A DNA stretch of 64,000 bases. Origin: Janthinobacterium rivuli (GTDB lineage: Bacteria; Pseudomonadota; Gammaproteobacteria; Burkholderiales; Burkholderiaceae_D). The notes beneath the pieces were generated by a model. The model was given only the letters and a program-made list of their open reading frames with translations. It was not told the origin of the DNA and searched no databases. The stretch is from positions 98,549-162,548 of the forward strand of contig NZ_WFLJ01000019.1 in the NCBI RefSeq assembly GCF_009208735.1, written 5' to 3'. Positions 47,176-56,047 of this stretch are shown here, in pieces. Positions within the stretch are counted from its first letter, which is position 1. Each line of letters begins with the position of its first letter. Made by a program: the position numbers and the translations under genes.

Positions 47176-48405
47176 TTACTCCTTGCCTTGCGGCGTGGCC
47201 TTGGCCGGCTTTGGATATTGCCTGTTGATGTCGATGGGCTGCGCATACGCCGAACTCCACGTCTGCTCATGCAGCGCGGCAATACGCTGCGCCATGATAT
47301 CGTTGCGCAGCACCACTTCCAGGTTGCGCGACAAATCAAAATAGCCGCCCGCCCAGTTGCTCGTGCCGACCCAGGCCAGCTTGCCGTCGATGCTCATGGT
47401 CTTGCTGTGGATCACGCGTGCAAACGGAATGAAACCAGTCGACGCCGTGGGTATCGTCACGATGCGGATTTCCACGTTCGGCACCAGGGCCAGGCTTTTC
47501 AGGTAGGCGATGGCAGGTGCTTCCGTGTTCCAGGCGGACACCATCAGCTTGATTTTCACGCCGCGCTGGGCAGCTGCGCGCACGGCGTTGTCGATCACGG
47601 CGTAATACGGCCGTGTGCGGTTCGGGCCGTAGGACAGGGGCGCATAGTCGAGCAGCTGGATGCGCACTTCGCTTTTCGCTTCCGCCAGCAAGGCGGGCAA
47701 GCCCGTTTCCGAGTCGCCCACGCCAGCCGGGTTGTAGGCGTTCGGGCTGGCCAGCAGGAAAGCGTTTTGCGTGTAGTTGGCAGGCACGATCTTGCTGTTG
47801 AGCACCGTGGCGCGGCTGCCTTGCGACGTCAATGCCTGGGCCTGCCAATCCTGTTCGAAGATGGCTTGCACCTGACTCACCATGGCCGGCTCCGTGATTC
47901 TCAAGCCCGTTTCATGGATGTGCTCGAACGAGCGCCAGTCGAAATTCTGGCTGCCGATATATGCCACCTGACCATCGACGGCCAGGTATTTCGCATGCAC
48001 GATGCCATTGCCCGTGATTTTATTGAAATCAATGAGGCGCAAGTCCAGGTTCGGAATCGCTTTGAGCTGGGCGATGGTGGCCGCTTCCGACAGGCCCACG
48101 CCCTTCTGGTCCAGCAGGAAGCGGATCTTCACGCCGCGCTGGCCGGCGGCCGTCAAACTGGCCAGCACTTTTTCAAAAGCCGTGCCCGGCTTGCTGACGG
48201 CATAGAACTGGGCGATGACGATCTCTTTTTTTGCCGAATCGAACAACTCGCGCCACACGGCGACGGGTTCGCGCAGATCGGGATTCGTCAAGCTCGTTTC
48301 CACGGGCGACGTGTGCACCAGCTCAAAGCCGGGAATGGTGAAGTCGGCGTGGGCCGTGCCCGCGAACAGACTGGAGAGAACGACAGAAACAAATAAACGA
48401 CGCAT
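47176..48405 (-). CDS. Phospholipase D-fold protein, exported (possible nuclease)
   Basis: 409 residues. A signal peptide (MRRLFVSVVLSSLFAGTAHA) precedes two PLD half-domains with complete HKD motifs: HAKYLAVDGQVAYIGSQNFDW and HSKTMSIDGKLAWVGTSNW. This fold includes phospholipases, cardiolipin synthases and Nuc-type endonucleases. The neighbours (5'-nucleotidase 17 nt upstream, S1/P1 nuclease 8 nt downstream) favour a phosphodiesterase acting on nucleic acid outside the cytoplasm, but a lipid substrate cannot be excluded. Confidence 0.85.
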   Translation of the reverse strand: MRRLFVSVVLSSLFAGTAHADFTIPGFELVHTSPVETSLTNPDLREPVAVWRELFDSAKKEIVIAQFYAVSKPGTAFEKVLASLTAAGQRGVKIRFLLDQKGVGLSEAATIAQLKAIPNLDLRLIDFNKITGNGIVHAKYLAVDGQVAYIGSQNFDWRSFEHIHETGLRITEPAMVSQVQAIFEQDWQAQALTSQGSRATVLNSKIVPANYTQNAFLLASPNAYNPAGVGDSETGLPALLAEAKSEVRIQLLDYAPLSYGPNRTRPYYAVIDNAVRAAAQRGVKIKLMVSAWNTEAPAIAYLKSLALVPNVEIRIVTIPTASTGFIPFARVIHSKTMSIDGKLAWVGTSNWAGGYFDLSRNLEVVLRNDIMAQRIAALHEQTWSSAYAQPIDINRQYPKPAKATPQGKE

Positions 48406-48422
48406 GGTTAATCCTTGTAAAG

Positions 48423-50120
48423 TTATTTGACGCGCACGATGCGGCCGGCCGCCGTGGCGCTGCCAGCCGGCTTGCCGGCGCGCGCGCGGGCGATCAGGTA
48501 ATTGCTGAAGGCGTCGATGTCACGCACGCCCGTGTCCAGGCGGCGCGTGCCGGCCGCCAGCACGGTGAAGCGGTCGCCGCCGCCGGCCAGGAAACTGTTG
48601 GCGGCGACACGGTATTGTTGATTGTCTTCAAGAGGACGGCCATTGAGCATGATGCTGCCCGCCACCACGCGCCGGCCCTGCGGCTGCGTGCTGTCCCAGC
48701 GATAGCTGAAACCTTCGGACACTTGCAGCAAGTTGCTCTCGCCTGCCTCTTCGCCCGGCCACTGCTGCTCGAGCAAGGTGCGGATTTGCGCGCCGGAAAG
48801 ACTCACGACGATCAGGGTATTGCCGAACGGTACAACTGCCTGGTTCTGCCCCACGTCCGTCATCAGATCGGCGCCCGCTTCCAGGTCCTTGCGGATGCCG
48901 CCATTGTTCATCAGGCCGATTTGCGCGCCAGCAGCGCGCGCGCCGAACAAGGTGCTCTCGGCCACCAGGTCGCCCAGCGGGGAAGAGCCGCCGCCCTTGG
49001 TGCTGCGGCCCACGTTCGGCACGGCAATGGCGGCCACGGGACGCGACAATTCTTGCGCACTGCGCTGCTTGACCGATTCCAGGTAGGCTGCCACGGCCGG
49101 GTCCGGCTCATACATGCCTGGCAGCATGACGACGTTTTGCGCGCTGGCATCGATCAGCGCATTCTTGACGGGATCGACCTTGAGCTTGATGCGCGTCAAC
49201 ATGTGTCCGCCCATCTGTGCCTGCGTCACCAGGCGGCCATCGACACGGCACAGATAACCCTGGTGCGAATGGCCGCTGACGACCAGCTGGATCGCCGGAT
49301 CGAGGCGTTTCACCACGTCGACCACTTCGCCCTTCAGGTGACTGCAATCGGGCTGATCGACGGCTTCCTTCGTCTCGCCGCCCTGGTGCAGCAGTACGAC
49401 AAACACGCCCACGCCTTGCGCGCGCAACTGCGGCAAGGTGGCGTTGATGGCGTCCGCTTCATCGCCGAACTGCAGGCCGGCAATGCCGGCGGCCGTCACC
49501 ACGGACGGCGTATCTTTCAGCACGGCGCCGATCAAGCCCACCTTGACGCCATGCGCCTCTTCGATGCGGTAGGCGGGCAGCAGGGACTTGCCCGTCTGCG
49601 TATCGATGACATTGGCCGCCATATAGGTGTAGCTGGCGCCCTTGAAGTCGGGCGTGAACTTGCACGCCTTGTCGGCGCGCGAGGAGTCGCAGCCGCCGCG
49701 CTGCTGGCGCAGCAACTCCGCCTTGCCCTGGTCAAATTCATGGTTGCCGACGGAGCTGGCTTTCATCCCCAGCATGTTCATGGCGACGATGCTCGGCTCG
49801 TCCGCCCACAGCGCCGACATGGCGGGGCTGGCACCGACCAGGTCGCCATTGCCGACAAAGATCAGTTGCGCATCTTCGCGGCGCCACGCCTTCAATGCGC
49901 CGGACAAGGTATCGATGCCGCCAGCCTGCACCGTCCTGCGCTCGGCATCGGCGGCGCTCGTGTAAGTGAATTTACTGCGGTCGAGGTTGCCGTGAAAATC
50001 GTTCAGGGCGACCAGGTTGATATCGACGGGCGCCGCGGAAGGCGTGGGAGGCGTGGCGCAGGCGGCCAGCAGCAATGTCAGGGCCGCCGCTGCGGCCAGT
50101 GGTGTCAGATAATGTTTCAT
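48423..50120 (-). CDS. Lipoprotein 5'-nucleotidase / metallophosphatase (UshA-like)
   Basis: 565 residues from ATG at 50120 (GTGGGG upstream). The N-terminus has a lipobox (LTLLLAACATPP), indicating membrane-anchored export. The metallophosphatase domain shows ALNDFHGNLD, VGNGDLVGASP, SVGNHEFDQG and VVSGHSHQGY. The C-terminal nucleotide-binding domain shows GLMNNGGIRKDL and NSFLAGGGDRFTV. It would strip phosphate from nucleotides produced by the neighbouring nucleases, making nucleosides for import. First gene of the exported trio (nucleotidase, PLD protein, S1/P1 nuclease). Confidence 0.93.
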   Translation of the reverse strand: MKHYLTPLAAAAALTLLLAACATPPTPSAAPVDINLVALNDFHGNLDRSKFTYTSAADAERRTVQAGGIDTLSGALKAWRREDAQLIFVGNGDLVGASPAMSALWADEPSIVAMNMLGMKASSVGNHEFDQGKAELLRQQRGGCDSSRADKACKFTPDFKGASYTYMAANVIDTQTGKSLLPAYRIEEAHGVKVGLIGAVLKDTPSVVTAAGIAGLQFGDEADAINATLPQLRAQGVGVFVVLLHQGGETKEAVDQPDCSHLKGEVVDVVKRLDPAIQLVVSGHSHQGYLCRVDGRLVTQAQMGGHMLTRIKLKVDPVKNALIDASAQNVVMLPGMYEPDPAVAAYLESVKQRSAQELSRPVAAIAVPNVGRSTKGGGSSPLGDLVAESTLFGARAAGAQIGLMNNGGIRKDLEAGADLMTDVGQNQAVVPFGNTLIVVSLSGAQIRTLLEQQWPGEEAGESNLLQVSEGFSYRWDSTQPQGRRVVAGSIMLNGRPLEDNQQYRVAANSFLAGGGDRFTVLAAGTRRLDTGVRDIDAFSNYLIARARAGKPAGSATAAGRIVRVK

Positions 50121-50221
50121 GGTCCCCACATGGTTATCAGTATTCAAAAAAGCTATCTCATCCGGGGGGACGCCTCGCGCCGCAAGCCCATCCGAGCATT
50201 ACAAGAAAGCAGAACATAAAC

Positions 50222-50254
50222 GAAAAAACGGCCGGTGTCGCCACCAGCCGTTTG
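50222..50254 (-). terminator. Terminator downstream of the TonB receptor gene
   Basis: On the minus strand a GC-rich hairpin (ACGGCTGGTG...CACCGGCCGT) runs into six T residues, 23 nt after the receptor stop. It separates the receptor from the nucleotidase operon. Confidence 0.75.
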
Positions 50255-50276
50255 CAACTTCAATCAAGCGCCGAGA

Positions 50277-53200
50277 TTAGAACTCGTACTTGACCGTAGC
50301 CTGGATCGCCCATTGGGACTCACCCTTGTTTTGACGCACATCATAGTTTTCCACTTTGTCGCGGACTTGATAGATGTAACGGCCTTGAGCATCGAGACCT
50401 GCGAAGTCAACAAAGCTGCGTGCCTGACCGCCACCGGATTGGAAGCCGATTTCATTGATACGGCCCCACTTGCGGTTGATCATGTTGCCCACGTTGAAGA
50501 AGTCCATCGTGAACACGCCTTTATTGCCTTTGAAGAAGCCTGGTACTTCCTGGCTGATACGCATGTCGAAGCTGTTGGTCCATGGTGCGAAGCTGCCATT
50601 ACGGGAAGCAACACCACCGGCGGATTTTTTCAGATCCGGATTGCTGTTGACGAAAGCCCAGAAACGGTCTTCGTTGGCATGGTTGGTCGCGGTGTCGTTA
50701 CGGAACACCACTTCACCCGAACCTGGTTTCGATGGAATGTACATCAGGTCGTTACCCTGCACGCCGTCGCCGTTCAAGTCATTGTTGACAGTCCAGCTGT
50801 AAGGCTTGCCCTTGCGGCCTTCATAGAACAGGCCGAAGCTTGTTTTATAGGTACCGAAGAAACGTTTTTGCCAGTTGATCATGGCATTGAAACGGTCTTT
50901 TACCAGGTAGCCCGAGTTCGCAGCCACTTCTTCATTCGGATTGAAGATACTGCGGGCGTTGAAGTTCGAGTTCGACACCGACGACGTCAGTGGCGACACT
51001 TCCGTTGCATCCGTGTAGGTGTAGGCAACCGACCAGCCGAAGCCTTTGGTCATTGGCTGGCTCAGCGACAGCGTCACCAGATTGCCCTCGCCCTTGTCCG
51101 TTTTCTTGGCAACGAGTACGTTGTTATAGGACGTATTTTTGAGGGCCCGCGATACAGCACCCGAGCAAACAGGATTGGCCGATGAGCTCAGCGAACCCGT
51201 GGCGGTCCAGCAAGCCGTATTGTAGGCATTGGCCGAATAGTACAAATTACGTCCATCCGAACCAGTTGCCGTCGGCGTACCCAAGTTCAGGTGCTCATAG
51301 TAAATCGCATCCTTGTTCTTGGTGCGCAGGTATTCTGCGCCAAAAACCAGACCCATCCATGGCAATTCATGCTCAAATGCCAGGTTGGCTTTCCAGATCG
51401 ATGGCTGGCGCAGGTTCGGCGACAGGAAGTCGACGTTGGCGGCGGCATCGCCCAGATTGGTTGGCTGCTTGTCAGGGTCGGTGCTAAACAGACCTCCGAC
51501 GATCGGGCACGGCTTGAAGCTGCCACCGCAACCGACGACGCGAGTTGCCATGCCGGAGTTTGCAAATGGGTTCGACATCCAGACGGTCGCTGCCGCACCT
51601 TGGAACAGGCCGGCACCGCCACGAATTTGCGTCGGACGGGCACTGTCAAACGTATAGTTGAAGCCGACGCGCGGCTGCACCAGGGTCTGACCATCGATGG
51701 TCTGGGTATTGTCCAGACCGAAACCGCCGGTCTGCGCCGTACCGCCCAGCCCCGTGCGGCCGCCCGTGGCAACACCGGCCACCATCGGCGCCGACGCGGC
51801 CACATTGCGCGTAGGACGCTCGCCAATGGCGGCTTTATCCACACGCACACCGTACTGAACGGTCAGGCGTTTGTTGACAGACCACACATCTTGCAGGAAC
51901 AAGCCATAATTTTTCAGGCTGAAATCGGCAGCGGCACCGTCAAGCGTGCCACCTGCGACGGGAATTTGCACTTGGTACGAGCTAGGACGGCCAATGCGGA
52001 AATTCTCCAGGATCGCTTGCTGGATAGTCTCAGGCGACGAAGCAGTCGCACCGCCACAGGTCACGCTACCGAACGAATACTTATAGGTTGCCGAGCTATT
52101 CGTGCAATTGAACGTGTAGTTGCCGTTGATGTTTTGCGCAAACAGGTTATACACGTCGTTCTTGCTGTAATCACCGCCGAATTTGACTTCGTGGTCACCC
52201 AAAGCCCAGTTCGCACCCAGGTAGGCGTCCTTGGTCTTGGTGGTCAGCACATTCAGCTGACGGCTCATTTCCGTACCGAAGTTCAGGAAACGGTTATCGG
52301 TAGGAACGCCCGCTGGCGAGCCGGCAGGATTGGCGCCGCTAAACTGCAAGCCAATCGCAGGCAAGCGCGAGTTGTTCGTTGGCGTGCTTTCATAATCGCG
52401 CGACGACACCTTGAATTCGGTCGAGAAAGTCGGCGTCCAGTCAGCAAACCATTGGCCAACAACGGTTTCGATCTTCTTGTTCTGGGTGTACCAGTAAGAA
52501 TTGAGCGACAAACCGGTAGCCGACACGCCTGGGAACATCGGTTCGGACTGGTCGGTTTTCGAATAGCGAACCATGGCACGATGGTTATCGTTGATATTCC
52601 AGTCCAGTTTCAACAGGGTATCATTTACCAGCAGTTGGGTACCCGCTGGTATTGCGTTGGTGCCGATATCGAGGCCATTGTAATTATTCTTGGCGATCGC
52701 TTGCGCAGCAGCAATCGCGGCATCGGAAATACCGACGTTGGTCTTGTTGCTACCCAGTGGGCCAAACGATGGCGCAGTACGCGTGCTTTCCAGGCGCTCT
52801 TTGTTGGCGAAGAAGAACAGCTTGTCCTTGATCAGCGGCCCGCCAACGGTCACGCCCTTGGTCGTTTCCCTGAACGGCTCTGGCGAGCTGTAGGTGTCCT
52901 TGGTATTGTCATAGCGGTCACCAGCCATCTTGTCATTACGGAAGACGAAATAGGCGCTGCCTTTGAACTCGTTGGTACCGGACTTGGTTACGGCATTGAT
53001 ATTAGCGCCGGTGTAGCCTTTTTGGGTCACGTCGTAGTTGGCGACGTTCACTTGCACGGACTGGATTGCCTCGATCGAAATCGGTTGTTTGGCTGTCGGG
53101 CTGCCGTTCGATTCCAGACCGAAGGTGTCGTTCACTGCCACACCATCGATGGTCATCGAGTTATAGCGGGAGTTCTGACCAGCAACGGACAATTCGCCGC

Positions 53201-53723
53201 GCTCTTTATCCGTTTGCGAAACACGCGGATCGGAACGGGCGTAATCTTGCAGATTGCGCTGGATCGACGCTTGCATAGCCAGTTCCGTTGGCCCGATGCT
53301 GGTGCCGGCGCCCATGTTGGATTTACTGAATTTATCCGAACGGCCGGCGCTGCCGGTCACGCTCACGGTTTGCATAGGCGCGCCCAAAGTGGCGTCCACG
53401 CTGGCCGTTTCAGCCAGTTGCACATACACGCCCTCGCGTTTTTCAACTTGACCGTTCTTGGTTACGGTGATGGTGTAGGGACCGCCTGCGCGCAAGCCGC
53501 GTGCAACGTAGCGGCCTTCCGCATCGGTCGTCACATTGCTGACGGAACCCGATTCGGTATGCACGATGGTGACGGTGGCGCCGGCTGCCGGCTGGCCGTC
53601 GGTAGAGGAAATGCGTCCGCCAATGGAGGAGGTAGTGTTCTGTGCGATCGATGGTATCGTCGCCAGTGCAATAGACAGGCTGAACGCGATTTGCGTTAGC
53701 CGAAGTCGTTTGTGATTGATCAT
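50277..53723 (-). CDS. TonB-dependent receptor, Oar-like with N-terminal carboxypeptidase-regulatory domain
   Basis: 1148 residues. Signal peptide (LTQIAFSLSIALATIPSIAQ), then a carboxypeptidase-regulatory-like beta domain (SSIGGRISSTDGQPAAGATVTIVHTESG...GPYTITVTKNGQVEK), a plug domain (YNSMTIDGVAVNDTFGLESNG, NVANYDVTQKGYTGANINAVTKSGTNEFKGSAYF) and a long outer-membrane barrel ending in ATVKYEF with a terminal Phe. Oar-like receptors take up or bind large ligands. It sits between the exported nucleases and the secreted adenosine deaminase, and a copy of the shared nucleoside-regulon module lies upstream. A nucleic-acid-derived ligand is therefore an attractive hypothesis. Confidence 0.93.
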   Translation of the reverse strand: MINHKRLRLTQIAFSLSIALATIPSIAQNTTSSIGGRISSTDGQPAAGATVTIVHTESGSVSNVTTDAEGRYVARGLRAGGPYTITVTKNGQVEKREGVYVQLAETASVDATLGAPMQTVSVTGSAGRSDKFSKSNMGAGTSIGPTELAMQASIQRNLQDYARSDPRVSQTDKERGELSVAGQNSRYNSMTIDGVAVNDTFGLESNGSPTAKQPISIEAIQSVQVNVANYDVTQKGYTGANINAVTKSGTNEFKGSAYFVFRNDKMAGDRYDNTKDTYSSPEPFRETTKGVTVGGPLIKDKLFFFANKERLESTRTAPSFGPLGSNKTNVGISDAAIAAAQAIAKNNYNGLDIGTNAIPAGTQLLVNDTLLKLDWNINDNHRAMVRYSKTDQSEPMFPGVSATGLSLNSYWYTQNKKIETVVGQWFADWTPTFSTEFKVSSRDYESTPTNNSRLPAIGLQFSGANPAGSPAGVPTDNRFLNFGTEMSRQLNVLTTKTKDAYLGANWALGDHEVKFGGDYSKNDVYNLFAQNINGNYTFNCTNSSATYKYSFGSVTCGGATASSPETIQQAILENFRIGRPSSYQVQIPVAGGTLDGAAADFSLKNYGLFLQDVWSVNKRLTVQYGVRVDKAAIGERPTRNVAASAPMVAGVATGGRTGLGGTAQTGGFGLDNTQTIDGQTLVQPRVGFNYTFDSARPTQIRGGAGLFQGAAATVWMSNPFANSGMATRVVGCGGSFKPCPIVGGLFSTDPDKQPTNLGDAAANVDFLSPNLRQPSIWKANLAFEHELPWMGLVFGAEYLRTKNKDAIYYEHLNLGTPTATGSDGRNLYYSANAYNTACWTATGSLSSSANPVCSGAVSRALKNTSYNNVLVAKKTDKGEGNLVTLSLSQPMTKGFGWSVAYTYTDATEVSPLTSSVSNSNFNARSIFNPNEEVAANSGYLVKDRFNAMINWQKRFFGTYKTSFGLFYEGRKGKPYSWTVNNDLNGDGVQGNDLMYIPSKPGSGEVVFRNDTATNHANEDRFWAFVNSNPDLKKSAGGVASRNGSFAPWTNSFDMRISQEVPGFFKGNKGVFTMDFFNVGNMINRKWGRINEIGFQSGGGQARSFVDFAGLDAQGRYIYQVRDKVENYDVRQNKGESQWAIQATVKYEF

Positions 53724-54192
53724 CTTTAACCCCAGAAAAGACTATTATTTTTGAAAATCCTGGTTTGCCCCACCGTCCGGCTGCGCCGCACAGCAACACA
53801 AACACAAGATCTCCTCTTTACGATGCTGCAACTGTTACGCCGGCGGGACTGGCTGCGGTCCTGACAAGACCGTCACAAAACGCCGCTCCACACATCACAA
53901 CCATTCATATTCAGACAATAACGGCGGAAAAAACGGCGACCGATCCGTACGACCCAGGGCGCTAGCACCTGTGTCATTCACCCGACATGCTTACCCGGCT
54001 AACATGGCAAGCCGCGAGTGTAATTGTTAAATATTTCAAGACTGTGACACGGCGGCAAAATGCAGAGGAATGTCGTCATTTAATTGCGCGACTGTTTGTT
54101 TCACTCTGCATCTCACCTGTATTTACCGCAAATACCCATCTTCATACGCTATCAACCATACGAATTGTGACTTTTTAATATCACATTCATCC
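53724..54192. other. Intergenic region between the TonB receptor and promoter module B
   Basis: About 470 bp without a convincing gene; only short frames lacking coding character are present. If module B drives the receptor, this is its long untranslated leader. I see no riboswitch or tRNA pattern in it. Confidence 0.5.
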
Positions 54193-54264
54193 CACTATGC
54201 ATCATCAAAAAATGGATGACAAATACGTTTTTTTTTACATATTTATATATTTTAAGTATAAATA
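54193..54264 (-). promoter_or_regulatory. Shared nucleoside-regulon promoter/operator module, copy B (TonB receptor)
   Basis: Read toward the receptor: TATTTATA-N9-TATAAATA (54240-54264), 17 nt, TTGTCA (complement of 54217-54222), 17 nt, CATAGT (complement of 54194-54199). The bases ATGCATAGTG and CGTATTTGTCAT are identical to copy C. Confidence 0.7.
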
Positions 54265-54459
54265 GCATGGGGTAACTAGCTGGATTGATATCGTGCTGAC
54301 AGCGTCCGGGCTTATGGCGCGAGATTATAAATGAGCAATATGTAGTTGAAATTGATTCATCTAGGAAATTAGATAAAGTCGTGCATCTGCCGTCATTTGT
54401 GTCGCATGGCCGCCACAAAATTAACAAAAGAACATGAATGGGAGTTGAAGGGCCAAATG

Positions 54460-54484
54460 AAAAACGGCCGGAAGATCCGGCCGT
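54460..54484 (-). terminator. Terminator of the xdh-guaD-ada unit
   Basis: ACGGCCGGA and TCCGGCCGT arms around a 3-nt loop; the minus-strand product ends in TTTT. It lies 33 nt after the adenosine deaminase stop. Confidence 0.85.
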
Positions 54485-54516
54485 TCCACGAGTATCAGTT
54501 GCTAACGTCGTGCAAC

Positions 54517-56004
54517 TTACGGTTTCATACGCTTGCCTGCCTTGTCGGCGGCGGCAATTTGCGCTTCAAAACGGGTGAAACGGGCATCGAGCGCCTTCAG
54601 CAGACGTTGCTTGTCCGCTTCCGCCAGGAAAGAATACCGCAGGCTGTTGTACGACAGTTTTTTGATTTCCGCATAATCGGTCTTGTACTGGCTGGCAAAC
54701 AGCACGTATTCATTCGACAGCGTATTGCGCGAGACGCCCGCGTCATCGGTGGAAATCACGAACGGCACGCCATACTTGCGGTACAGGGTAATCGGATGGG
54801 CCTGGCCCTTGATGCCGAGAATGTAATCATTGCTGGTCAGGTTCACTTCCACGGGTATGCCCCGCTCGCGCATCTTTTGCATGGTCGCCAGCGCATTGTG
54901 CTCGTACGCAATGTCCATGCCGTGGCCGATACGGTCGGCGCCCGCCACATCGACGGCTTCGGCGATATGGAACGCCATGCCTTCCGGCGGCACCATGCCC
55001 AGCGCCAGCTCGCCGGCGTGCAGGGCGATCTTGACGTTCGGGTATTTTGCCTTGAGGAACTTGAACATTTCCATGTGCAGGCTGTAATCGCGCATCGACA
55101 CATTCACGCTTTCCTGGCCCACGATGTTCACGCCCACCAGCAGCGGATTCAGGCTGGCCGCCTTGAACGCGGCCACCATGGACGAGAACACTTGCGATGG
55201 CGACAGGAATCGCAGCACGTACGCCTGGTAGCGCATGGTGAAGTTCGCATCGTCGATGCCGGCGCTGCTGGCGTTGACGTTGTCGTTGTAGGCGGTGATG
55301 CTTTTCTGAAAGCTGGCATCCTGCTCGAGGCTCTGCGTCCAGTTGGCCAGCACGGCTTGCAACGCTGCCGGCGGCAAGCCCGGCGTCAGCACCTGCTGGT
55401 CGAACTGCGTGTTTTGCACGAATGGCGACAGTTCGAAAATCGTCTCGATGTAGCTGAGGTTTTCCGCGATGGCGCGCTGCTTCAGGGTTTTCAGGCCATC
55501 GGCCGTGTTCGTGGATGCCACGGGGCCGAAATAGCCGAAGGTGTCAAAAAAAGTGCGGTCCGGCGGCGTCTGGACGGCGCCGTGGTTATAGAAATCCTTG
55601 GTCGACCAGCGCTGCAGCAATTCCGCATACAGGCCCGGGTCGGCAAACACTTCCGTGGACGACAGGCAGGCGCGCTGCGCGGCCGGCTTGGCGCGCTCGG
55701 CCGCCACGACGTCCTTGTTGCTTTCGATGCGGTAGGTTGTCCTGTTGACGCAATAGTTTTCCTTGTCGACCCATTCGAGGAATTGCTCGGCGTAAATGGC
55801 GCCCGAGTAATGGTGATGCAGATCGCCGCCCTTGGGCATCATGGAAAAGAACAGGCTCAACTCGGCTGTCTTCGGTTGCGCACCCGCAAGCAGGGCGGCA
55901 AAATGGCGCGCGGTGGCCGCTTCGTTGGAAGACGGTGCGGCCTGCGCCGGCCCGGTCAATGCCAGCGCGGCGCCAAGCGCCAGGCCAGTGAGTTTCTTGT
56001 GCAT
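54517..56004 (-). CDS. Secreted adenosine deaminase (ADGF/CECR1-like)
   Basis: 495 residues with a signal peptide (KKLTGLALGAALALTGPAQA), unlike the usual 330-residue cytoplasmic enzyme. Adenosine deaminase motifs: metal HxH in GGDLHHHYSGA (His63/65), catalytic HAGE in IALHAGELALG, RIGHGMD, and metal/catalytic Asp in VISTDDAGVS. N-terminal extension and length fit the growth-factor-type (ADGF) family. It would convert adenosine to inosine in the periplasm or outside, before import and PNP cleavage. It follows guaD by 43 nt and is the last gene of the xdh operon, followed by a terminator. Confidence 0.9.
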   Translation of the reverse strand: MHKKLTGLALGAALALTGPAQAAPSSNEAATARHFAALLAGAQPKTAELSLFFSMMPKGGDLHHHYSGAIYAEQFLEWVDKENYCVNRTTYRIESNKDVVAAERAKPAAQRACLSSTEVFADPGLYAELLQRWSTKDFYNHGAVQTPPDRTFFDTFGYFGPVASTNTADGLKTLKQRAIAENLSYIETIFELSPFVQNTQFDQQVLTPGLPPAALQAVLANWTQSLEQDASFQKSITAYNDNVNASSAGIDDANFTMRYQAYVLRFLSPSQVFSSMVAAFKAASLNPLLVGVNIVGQESVNVSMRDYSLHMEMFKFLKAKYPNVKIALHAGELALGMVPPEGMAFHIAEAVDVAGADRIGHGMDIAYEHNALATMQKMRERGIPVEVNLTSNDYILGIKGQAHPITLYRKYGVPFVISTDDAGVSRNTLSNEYVLFASQYKTDYAEIKKLSYNSLRYSFLAEADKQRLLKALDARFTRFEAQIAAADKAGKRMKP

Positions 56005-56047
56005 TCGCGTTCTCGCTCAGGATAATTCGTGTTGAACAACGGGTAGG

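Noticed and set aside
51291..53699. 802-residue plus-strand frame
   Set aside because: It is antisense to the TonB receptor, which has signal peptide, plug and barrel; the plus frame has no recognisable domain.
54152..54427. 91-residue minus-strand frame between the TonB receptor and adenosine deaminase
   Set aside because: It overlaps the repeated promoter module, lacks a ribosome site and shows no protein features.
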